From: CAZJDM01 sp964544765 | Lineage (GTDB): Bacteria; Bdellovibrionota_B; Oligoflexia; CAYFLR01 | DNA length: 22,100 nt | Assembly (NCBI GenBank): GCA_964544765.1 | Contig: CAZJDM010000067.1 | Location: 1-22,100 of the forward strand | Direction of reading: 5' to 3' | Shown here: piece after piece, positions 16,396 through 22,100 of the stretch | Layout: the number at the start of each line of letters is the position of its first letter | Position numbering within the stretch: the stretch's first letter is position 1 | Program-made: the position numbers and the translations under genes | The notes under the pieces: model-generated | Told to the model about the DNA's origin: nothing | Databases searched by the model: none | The model's input: the letters and a program-made list of their open reading frames with translations, nothing else

Positions 16396-16488
16396 TCATT
16401 CAATAAGAGTTAATATCGAGCGGTTATTTATTCCGCATGATATTATTACCACCATCAAAATAATTAAAGTTGCTAAAGTTGATTTCAT
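16396..16488 (-). CDS. Possible 30-aa lipoprotein-like leader ORF upstream of trpE
   Basis: ATG at 16488 to TGA at 16396 encodes 30 residues starting MKSTLATLIILMVVIISCG. This is a short positively charged start, a hydrophobic core and a lipobox-like IISC with Cys18, followed by only 12 residues. It looks like a tiny lipoprotein in the style of entericidins or lysis peptides, although no close relation is claimed. The ribosome site (GTGAAAG directly upstream) is poor. It lies 60 bp upstream of trpE on the same strand. It has no Trp codons, so it is not an attenuation leader. It could also be a chance ORF. Confidence 0.4.
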   Translation of the reverse strand: MKSTLATLIILMVVIISCGINNRSILTLIE

Positions 16489-16517
16489 CTTTCACGCTCA
16501 ATAAATTAATATTTATA

Positions 16518-16539
16518 ATCTATGGTAGTTGACATAGAT
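16518..16539. promoter_or_regulatory. Dyad upstream of the trp operon, possible operator
   Basis: ATCTATG and CATAGAT form a perfect 7-bp inverted repeat with an 8-bp spacer. On the minus strand an AT-rich GATTATAAAT, a -10-like element, follows directly. It sits about 185 bp before trpE and 30 bp before the 30-codon ORF. Regulator unknown; no TrpR-type consensus is recognised. Confidence 0.35.
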
Positions 16540-16575
16540 GCACTTATTGACAATTTACTTAAATTATAAATGTCA

Positions 16576-17310
16576 CTAGATAGACTCCTCTGCTGAATCA
16601 ACAACTTCGCTGCTATGAATAAGGTACTCTGCCGGCCTTACAAATTCGACAAACATAACCATGCCTTCTTGGTTAAGATATACACGCAATGTTGATCCCA
16701 TAACAACGTTATCTCTCCTTTTATATTTGGGGTCATCTGGGAAAAGAGTTCTTATAGATTGCACTTCATAATGAACAACAAATCTTTGATAGTGAGCCCT
16801 GTTGTCAGAAATGTCTTTTTGTAATTGATCAACTTCAATTACAATACCATTCTCAGTCTCCATATTTCCCCCGTGATGTCCATGATGTCCATGATGTCCA
16901 GATTGACCATGACTTGCTTTTAGTTCTTCCGCCTTAAAATGAGAAAAGGAGAAAATTCCATCAACTCTCACTAAGGTAGCGCAAACAAATTTACTATTGC
17001 TAAAAATATTTTCTCTATAACTATTTTCACCTTCTCTTCGTGCTTCTCTTTCCTGGTTATTTTTATCAACTCTACTGCTGATCCAAGGGACAATGTTACT
17101 ATAAAACCTGGATAAAAATAGCTGGTTAACAGGATTTGTAGGATTGATGTGAGGTGATAAAAAACTAATATTCCTACCTTTAGGGACGATAAAGCCTAAG
17201 TCTTCACAACGATCAATTTTAGTGATTTTATCATCAGGACCTTTTGAAGCTATTAAAGTAATCAATCCAGAGAATAAATAAATAGCAATAACCCCTATGA
17301 GTTTTTTCAT
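16576..17310 (-). CDS. Exported hypothetical protein with His-rich loop
   Basis: 244 aa, family not recognised. The N-terminus MKKLIGVIAIYLFSGLITLI is a Sec signal peptide of about 22 residues. The mature part has Cys35 and Cys110, a charged helical stretch near residues 80-97, and a His/Gly segment (H134 to G148, containing GHHGHHGHHGG) encoded by 9-bp tandem repeats at 16872-16900. His-Gly runs of this kind often bind Zn, Ni or Cu, so metal binding is a reasonable guess, though the repeat may simply be a slippage product. After it comes a beta-rich part (GIVIEVDQL, RFVVHYEVQSIRTLFPDD, STLRVYLNQEGMVMFVEFV). AAGGAG lies 8 nt before the ATG. A promoter and a 5'-end hairpin are predicted upstream (17344-17397). 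Confidence 0.72.
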   Translation of the reverse strand: MKKLIGVIAIYLFSGLITLIASKGPDDKITKIDRCEDLGFIVPKGRNISFLSPHINPTNPVNQLFLSRFYSNIVPWISSRVDKNNQEREARREGENSYRENIFSNSKFVCATLVRVDGIFSFSHFKAEELKASHGQSGHHGHHGHHGGNMETENGIVIEVDQLQKDISDNRAHYQRFVVHYEVQSIRTLFPDDPKYKRRDNVVMGSTLRVYLNQEGMVMFVEFVRPAEYLIHSSEVVDSAEESI

Positions 17311-17343
17311 AGTAAATACTCCTTAATTTGAAATTTAAGATAG

Positions 17344-17361
17344 ATTGGCTAACCAGCCAAT
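17344..17361 (-). promoter_or_regulatory. Hairpin at predicted 5' end of the His-rich protein transcript
   Basis: ATTGGCT-AACC-AGCCAAT, a perfect 7-bp stem with a 4-nt loop, beginning about 7 bp after the -10 box, that is at +1. It could stabilise the mRNA, act as an operator, or terminate transcription from the LRR gene, but no U-run follows. Confidence 0.45.
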
Positions 17362-17368
17362 AAGGATA

Positions 17369-17397
17369 TATATAGACGTATTCACAATATTAATCAA
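17369..17397 (-). promoter_or_regulatory. Candidate sigma70 promoter of the His-rich protein gene
   Basis: Minus strand TTGATT (17397-17392), a 17-bp spacer, then TATATA (17374-17369). The leader to the ATG at 17310 would be about 52 nt. Confidence 0.5.
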
Positions 17398-17466
17398 TAG
17401 TTTTCATCATTTTTATAATATTATACTAATATTTCATTAATATTTAGCGATCATAGTAGAAAAATC

Positions 17467-18737
17467 CTAATGACAATAATCTTTATCTCGTTGTTGTCCT
17501 TGCTGAATTACAGCATTGATTAGAGATGATAAGGCCGAAAAATCATCAATATTATTTTGAGAGAGGTCCAATTCTTGAATAGTGGTTAAACCTGCTAAAG
17601 GTTCTACTTTTGTAATACAATTATAAGCAAGATTCAGGTTCAATAAACTGCTCAACTCTTTTAAATTATCCAAGCTAGTTATCTTACTATAGGATAAATC
17701 TAAATATTTCAGTTGTTTCAGCTTTAAAAAGGCAGGAGGTAAATTAGCAATTCTGGTATTATTAGAGGTTAGCCTTTCTAAAGACAAAAGGGGATCAAGG
17801 AAAGCCAGACTAATAATGGGATTGGCGCTGATATTCAATCGCTTTAAATTAACAAAATATTTTATGGTATCCACATTTACTAGACCCACTTGTTGCGAAG
17901 AAATATCAAAACTTATAAGGTTGCTGAGTAAATTAAGTTGGCTAATATCACTGATCGAATTATCAACTAAAAACAATCTTTCCAGATGCGTCTTGTCGCT
18001 TAATACAGCGATATTCGAAATTTTATTGTTATCCAGGTTTAAAACCTTTAATTTCATTAAGTTTTTTAAAAATTCAATTGAATCAAGATTCGCATGAGTC
18101 ATTTCAAATCGTTCTAAATTAGTCAACTGGTTAACAACACTCAAATCATCAATTTGGTTTCCATTAAGCTTTAGTTCCAAGAGTCCTTTTAATTCTACTA
18201 TAGGAGCAATGTCAGTAATATTTTGATTATTTAGATTTAAACTGGTAAGAGCCTTTAGATCTGTTACCGCCTCTTGGCACTGGGTCCTTGTTTTACCAAC
18301 TATGTTTAAGAGAACGTCTAAGGTGCGGTCCACTGCCTTACCCGTTTTATTACTGCATAAAGTTAAAAGAGATTTAGGGGTACTTGACGCTGATCCTCCG
18401 CTTGTATCTTTACCAACATCTCCACTTTCAACACCAGTGTACTACCTTCTACCTGTCTTACTGAAGAAGAATCACCTTCTTTTGAAGATGTACTTTTTTC
18501 CTTTTCGTCTACACTACTAACAGCTGAGGACTCTGATCCAGCTCCGGTTCCATCTTCCACCGGTTGGGTACTATCATCACTTGAACCTAAGGAGGGTTTT
18601 TAATCATCTTTTTGATCACCTATTTGATCAACCTCTACCGCCGGTTTAGTATCATCTTGATTTTTCTTGGACTTTTTATGGCAATTCAATAAATGGGTTA
18701 AAGCTATTATCAGAAAACATAAATACATTTTTGACAT
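17467..18737 (-). pseudogene. Leucine-rich-repeat lipoprotein gene, broken by a stop and a frameshift
   Basis: The gene begins at ATG 18737, with AAGGATG upstream, as a lipoprotein: MSKMYLCFLIIALTHLLNC, lipobox LLNC with Cys19. An Asp/Lys linker runs into an in-frame TAA (18602-18600). The same frame resumes as a Ser/Asp/Glu-rich linker (about 18599-18440, with SESSAVSSVDEKEKSTSS). The reading then shifts by one base into the frame open from 18441 to 17467, which carries TPKSLLTLCSNKTGKAVDRT and about ten SDS22-like repeats of 22 residues (LTSLNLNNQNITDIAPIVEL, LKVLNLDNNKISNIAVLSD and so on). The intact form would have been about 420 aa, anchored by lipid with the LRR domain outward, perhaps contacting a host or prey protein. 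The LRR part alone could start at GTG 18333, but lacks a good ribosome site and any export signal. Two lesions make decay the best reading. Confidence 0.78.
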
Positions 18738-18751
18738 AATTTACATCCTTT

Positions 18752-18795
18752 CTGATTTAAATATCTTTCATCTCAGATTTAATTATCTTTCATCT
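18752..18795 (-). repeat. 22-bp imperfect tandem duplication across a stop codon
   Basis: Copies 18752-18773 and 18774-18795 match at 20 of 22 positions. The second includes the stop (18783-18785) and last codons of the 93-aa ORF; the first lies between it and the LRR lipoprotein start. Confidence 0.85.
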
Positions 18796-19064
18796 ATCTT
18801 CTGGGGTCTAATAGTAATGGTTTTGGTAATATTACGCTCGCTTAGATTAAAGCGAAAATAACGATAATCATTAGTAGATTCTACACCGATAGGAGTTTCC
18901 CCATAGAAAATTTCTTTAATATGATAAGTCCCTCCTTCATAATGAGGAGGTAAATCAATTCTTACTCTAATAAATTGGACTCCTGTAGCCTCATCTTTTT
19001 TCAAAATCCAGTAACTATAGGGTCGAGATATTTCATTTCCTGATGGATCAACTATTACTACCAT
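18783..19064 (-). CDS. Small hypothetical ORF, perhaps the displaced C-terminus of the upstream lipoprotein
   Basis: 93 aa, no recognised family, no signal peptide and no ribosome site before its ATG. It overlaps the 3' end of the upstream lipoprotein gene by 17 bp in another frame. Predicted beta-rich segments include SYWILKKDE, VQFIRVRIDLPPHYEGGTYHIKE and YRYFRFNLSERNITKTITI, giving the look of a small beta-sandwich domain. Because neighbouring genes here are exported and this ORF lacks its own export signal, it may be a C-terminal domain cut off by a one-base shift near 19050-19060. Translational coupling of two real genes is the alternative. Confidence 0.5.
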   Translation of the reverse strand: MVVIVDPSGNEISRPYSYWILKKDEATGVQFIRVRIDLPPHYEGGTYHIKEIFYGETPIGVESTNDYRYFRFNLSERNITKTITIRPQKIDER

Positions 19065-20124
19065 CTAAATCAGTAATAAAAACAGAACCAGGAATTACCC
19101 TTGGACGCCCCCTTCCTACTGACTCCCACGACATATTAAAAAAGGGCTCTTTAATACGAGGAGGTTGGGGCTGAAGATGGGCAAGACCAAAAAGATGCTG
19201 CATTTTATCAGCTCCTAGAGCTATCTCCTTGGACTTTTCCTCATCATCGGCTGAAGTTTTGGCTATTTGAGGGTTATAAAAACTAACATCGGTAAAAAAC
19301 ATGGTACGATTTTGCGGATCGTAATATTTAACTAACGTTCCCTTATCCTCTGGTCTCACTTTAACACCTATGTTTAAGCGCAGCAAATTACTCAGGGCCA
19401 TAAAGGAACTTACTTGAGCCGGTAAACCCAAAAGCTGTTTTAAAATAATTAATAATTCTCTTTTAGAAAAGGCCTTTAGGCGCCCTCGAAGATAAGGAAA
19501 ATGACGAGGATCAAAGGCTATACCAAATTGGTAATATAGTAACTGTTCTATTTTAGTCTTATTATAAAAGAGACCTACCAAGGCTAAATAAAGCTCGTTA
19601 TTAAATTGAAGAGAAATTTCAATTTGATCCCCTTGAAGAGTTCCTCTTGATTTTAAGCCATCTGTTAATTCTTGTACTCGACGAGTATATAAGTTAACTC
19701 CAGCATTAGGCGCAAAATACAACGTGTTCCCATGTAAATTAGCCAGACGCAAACTATCATGAGCAATTACGTCCATATGAAACGGTCCATTAATATTACT
19801 AAAAGTAAAAAAGCGCATCAAAAATAAAAGCATACTCCGATCAAAGAAATTTTTGGCTTGTGGATTAAAAGTTATCCCTCTCTCTTTCAATCTTTGTTCT
19901 ATATCTTGATAGCTAAGATTAGGAGAAAGAGTTTTAGTGAACATTCGCTCAGCCTCATCCTGGGATACAGCTCTGCTCCAAGCCAGATCATATTGCCCAG
20001 CTTCGGGGATATCAATTTTTTCTGGGGCTGCAGTATACGCTTGCGGAGTAAATAAGGCCCTGGTTTTACAACCAAACAGAAAACATACAAATATTGCCAT
20101 TATCAGACTGTAATAACCTTTCAA
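19048..20124 (-). CDS. Lipoprotein of unknown function
   Basis: 358 aa. The start is TTG at 20124, supported by AAGGAG 7 nt upstream; the next in-frame ATG would leave a signal peptide too short. MKGYYSLIMAIFVCFLFGCK ends in the lipobox LFGC with Cys19 as the lipidation site, so the protein is membrane-anchored in the periplasm or at the outer membrane. I recognise no family. The mature part is mostly predicted helical, with several aromatic/hydrophobic blocks (NFFDRSMLLFLMRFFTFSNI, RELLIILKQLLGLPAQ) and one stretch TLYFAPNAGVNLYTRRVQEL. It ends GSVFITDLDGSNS, overlapping the following 93-aa ORF by 17 bp. About 350 bp of open DNA lies upstream and could hold its promoter. Confidence 0.72.
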   Translation of the reverse strand: MKGYYSLIMAIFVCFLFGCKTRALFTPQAYTAAPEKIDIPEAGQYDLAWSRAVSQDEAERMFTKTLSPNLSYQDIEQRLKERGITFNPQAKNFFDRSMLLFLMRFFTFSNINGPFHMDVIAHDSLRLANLHGNTLYFAPNAGVNLYTRRVQELTDGLKSRGTLQGDQIEISLQFNNELYLALVGLFYNKTKIEQLLYYQFGIAFDPRHFPYLRGRLKAFSKRELLIILKQLLGLPAQVSSFMALSNLLRLNIGVKVRPEDKGTLVKYYDPQNRTMFFTDVSFYNPQIAKTSADDEEKSKEIALGADKMQHLFGLAHLQPQPPRIKEPFFNMSWESVGRGRPRVIPGSVFITDLDGSNS

Positions 20125-20473
20125 TTATGTTCTCCTTGATTCGATAATTTCATTTATTTTAATAATTTTAATAATTTTAGTTATTGATGATAATTTTTAA
20201 GAAGGTTATCTACCACTAAGACCTTCCCTATTTAATTTTACTCGATGAGAAAATGAAGTCAATTTTATTGTGATTAGAATTATCAATCCTACAGAGTGTA
20301 TTCTACGATAATCTTTGATAAATTACACATATTAGAACGCTTTAATCGGTTTCTGAATAATCAGAAACGGCCCAGTCCAAACATACCTCCTCCTATGAAT
20401 AATTGATATAAATTGAACTATCACTCAAATGATTATTATATCTATTATTATAACTATAACTCCAATATTATAA
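20125..20473. other. Intergenic region, 349 bp, no gene seen
   Basis: AT-rich, with no plausible coding ORF. It contains two inverted repeats (GAAGGT 20201-20206 with ACCTTC 20221-20226, and the hairpin at 20349-20368) and one copy of a 20-bp duplication at its right edge. It should hold the terminator of the Cys-rich gene and the promoter of the lipoprotein gene, but no clear U-tract or strong -35/-10 pair was found. Confidence 0.6.
20349..20368. other. Hairpin-forming inverted repeat
   Basis: GTTTCTGA-ATAA-TCAGAAAC, a perfect 8-bp stem with a 4-nt loop, about 105 bp downstream of the Cys-rich gene. No T-run follows on either strand, so it could be a regulator site or a degenerate terminator. 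Confidence 0.5.
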
Positions 20474-20485
20474 CTATAACTCCAA
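20446..20485 (-). repeat. 20-bp exact tandem duplication across the stop of the Cys-rich gene
   Basis: Two identical 20-bp copies, minus-strand unit TTGGAGTTATAGTTATAATA. The upstream copy encodes the last residues LEL and the TAG stop (20474-20476); the downstream copy repeats it in non-coding DNA. Confidence 0.9.
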
Positions 20486-21400
20486 AGGTTGGGTAAATTG
20501 CTTTAGAATCCAATGATAGTGAATCTCTTCATATAAAGAATCCCATGATCTAACTAAAACATATTCTTCTCCATTACATGTTTTTTCATAAACTATCTTG
20601 GAAACACGATAAATAATATCGACAAAAATACTTAAATTTCCAGGAATGCAACGTTGATTTAGGTGCCGTTGATGAGTATAAAACGGAGAGCAGATATTCC
20701 GGCAATAATTATTAACCAACCATGTTTTAGGTAAACCTATAATACTAACTCTCTTGGGAGGGCGTAATAAATGTTGATGATCAATAATAAAAGCATCTTT
20801 TTTATTAACCCAAACCTGCTGGATGGTATCTTGATATTTTCCTTTTACTTTGATTTTAAGATAGTCTGCATATGGACATGACAGCACTTCAAGTATTTCA
20901 CTTTTTATCACAAAGTCTGGAACCAAAGAATCAACTTCCTTAGCATTCCAACAACCATTAGATAAATCGAAGGTTGGAATAACTGAGAAAAATAACAATG
21001 AAGGTATTTCAGGAATATTTGTAAGATATTGCAAACAAAGAGTTTCATTCTCTTGATTCATCTCCATACAATCTTGAAAATTAATTTCCTGAGGTGATTT
21101 ATATTTCCGACACATTGATAAACTACCCCAACGTTTATCCATACATTCTATGAAGGAAAAACCAGTAGTGTTAGGATACCCCACACATTGATCCGGGCAT
21201 CCCCAGCGTTTATCCATACATTGTTCAAAGGTAAATCGCGAATCACGCGGATAACCCTTACATTGATTGTGACTTCCCCAACTACGATCGCGACATTTTT
21301 CATAAGTCAGTGTAGAAGCACCTGCAATTACTGTTGCAGATAACATGACTATCGCTTTGCATATTATCAAAGTTGATAATATTCGTTTAAATACTGACAT
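20474..21400 (-). CDS. Secreted protein with four 25-residue Cys repeats
   Basis: 308 aa. The ATG at 21400 is chosen because GGAGG lies 5 nt upstream; the longer TTG-started ORF would include this ribosome site. Residues 1-28 (MSVFKRILSTLIICKAIVML onward, likely cut at AGA-S) form a signal peptide. The mature N-terminus holds four tandem repeats of exactly 25 residues, each with C-x10-C: Cys36/47, 61/72, 86/97 and 111/122. The first three share a core like YEKCRDRSWGSHNQCKGYP, and the fourth has lost the RWG core. The C-terminal 180 residues have more Cys and look like a separate beta-rich domain (DYLKIKVKGKYQDTIQQVWV, FVDIIYRVSKIVYEKT). The paired Cys suggest disulfide-bonded micro-domains in the periplasm or outside the cell. 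I know no named family for it. Confidence 0.72.
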   Translation of the reverse strand: MSVFKRILSTLIICKAIVMLSATVIAGASTLTYEKCRDRSWGSHNQCKGYPRDSRFTFEQCMDKRWGCPDQCVGYPNTTGFSFIECMDKRWGSLSMCRKYKSPQEINFQDCMEMNQENETLCLQYLTNIPEIPSLLFFSVIPTFDLSNGCWNAKEVDSLVPDFVIKSEILEVLSCPYADYLKIKVKGKYQDTIQQVWVNKKDAFIIDHQHLLRPPKRVSIIGLPKTWLVNNYCRNICSPFYTHQRHLNQRCIPGNLSIFVDIIYRVSKIVYEKTCNGEEYVLVRSWDSLYEEIHYHWILKQFTQPLEL

Positions 21401-21595
21401 CACAGCCTCCAAAATTAAATTAATTTCGACTGATATATCATGCCGCCCTTACTCTGTAAATAAAGAATATACTTTGAAATGATCTTAGGGCCATTTTGAT
21501 AGACATATTGGTTTCTATAGCTTATATAAAGGCTGTTAGAGATAGTTAAGTTATTTTCATTAAAGAGTTATAATTTTTTTTGGAGGAACATCTAA

Positions 21596-21994
21596 ATGGC
21601 AACTAAAATTAATGCAACCTACTTAGGCGATTATCAGGTGGAACTAGAACATGAAAAAAGTCAATCAAAAATTAAAACTGATCTACCTACTGATAATGGT
21701 GGACAAGGAAGAACCTTTTCTCCTACGGATTTGTTTACAGGCGCGTTATCATCATGTGTTTTAACCATTATGAGCAAACTGGCTGACCGAGATAATGTAG
21801 ATCTCACTGGTACTCGTATTGAAACCCAAAAACATATGCGGTCCTCACCTCGTAAAATTGGTAAATTTTCTATGAAAATTATATTTCCTTCTAATATTCC
21901 AGATAGTCTAAAAAATAAATATCTAGCCAGCATTAGAACGTGTCCAGTTCATCGAAGTATTGATCCTGAAATCGAAGTTGAAATCAATAACTAA
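21596..21994 (+). CDS. OsmC/Ohr-family protein
   Basis: 132 aa, usual length for the family. OsmC-like proteins are thiol peroxidases that reduce organic hydroperoxides, using two cysteines in a swapped dimer. The two expected Cys are present: Cys54 in GALSSCVLTIM and Cys116 in IRTCPVHRSI. SPTDLFTGALSSC is the classic motif around the first. The sequence is closer to the general OsmC-like subgroup than to Ohr proper, so the substrate is uncertain. GGAGGA lies 8 nt before the ATG. It is a lone gene, divergent from the Cys-rich secreted protein gene. A TATAAT at 21569-21574 lies close upstream but would give almost no leader. Confidence 0.9.
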   Translation: MATKINATYLGDYQVELEHEKSQSKIKTDLPTDNGGQGRTFSPTDLFTGALSSCVLTIMSKLADRDNVDLTGTRIETQKHMRSSPRKIGKFSMKIIFPSNIPDSLKNKYLASIRTCPVHRSIDPEIEVEINN

Positions 21995-22100
21995 TTTGCT
22001 GACACAAAAGACTGTATAAAGAGAGTGCATAAACTAATAATCCCATCAGCGATTCAGAGTGTAAAATATACCCACATATAAAGCGTGAGCCGCAAATAAC

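Noticed and set aside
16529..16552. Two TTGACA boxes on the plus strand as promoters
   Set aside because: Neither has a recognisable -10 box at 16-18 bp, and no plus-strand gene follows.
16336..16575. Transcription attenuator with a Trp-rich leader peptide before trpE
   Set aside because: The only leader-like ORF (16396-16488) contains no Trp codons, and no terminator hairpin with a U-run precedes trpE.
18363..18560. Separate 65-aa Ser-rich protein gene
   Set aside because: No ribosome site; its frame is continuous with the lipoprotein start upstream and its composition fits the linker of the broken LRR gene.
20349..20368. Rho-independent terminator
   Set aside because: The 8-bp stem is perfect, but no T-run follows on either strand and it lies about 105 bp past the nearest stop codon.
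21661..21933. 90-aa minus-strand ORF opposite the OsmC gene
   Set aside because: Antisense shadow of a well-supported OsmC-family gene.
21995..22100. tRNA or other RNA gene at the right edge
   Set aside because: No cloverleaf arms or TTC-type loop could be built from the remaining 106 bases.

Overview
The window is AT-rich DNA from a Gram-negative bacterium. Evidence for an outer membrane is several Sec signal peptides, at least two lipoprotein signal peptides, and a predicted beta-barrel protein ending in a C-terminal Phe. UGA is used as a stop throughout. Decaying insertion sequences, broken genes, a cytochrome P450 remnant and a leucine-rich-repeat lipoprotein suggest a host-associated lineage losing genes. 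I cannot place it more precisely from sequence alone.

Left part (1-9.7 kb) is accessory DNA. It holds an IS1380-family transposase remnant cut at its 3' end, an unrecognised signal-anchored protein, and a HigB-type toxin with a HigA-like antitoxin that has lost its DNA-binding half. Next is a 905-bp IS66 derivative with perfect 26-bp terminal inverted repeats but no catalytic core. A SNF2-family ATPase gene is followed directly by a SWIM zinc-finger gene, probably one two-gene unit. After it lie the last 69 codons of a cytochrome P450 gene, a small secreted protein and an outer-membrane barrel protein.

Centre (9.7-16.3 kb): a complete tryptophan operon on the minus strand, transcribed trpE-G-D-C-F-B-A, taking chorismate to tryptophan. 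Genes are packed tightly, with 4-bp overlaps at trpE/trpG and trpB/trpA. The only gap is 82 bp between trpF and trpB, filled by a decaying 10-bp tandem repeat. No Trp-rich leader peptide is visible. A 30-codon lipoprotein-like ORF and a 22-bp dyad lie upstream of trpE.

Right part (16.4-21.4 kb, minus strand) is a run of exported proteins of unknown function: a protein with a His-rich loop, a broken LRR lipoprotein gene, a lipoprotein overlapping a small ORF, and a secreted protein with four 25-residue Cys repeats. The window ends with an OsmC-family gene on the plus strand; nothing recognisable follows in the last 106 bases.

One recurrent pattern cuts across gene families: short tandem duplications sit on or next to the stop codons of five genes or gene remnants. 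In-frame 9-bp repeats also occur inside trpG and the His-rich gene.
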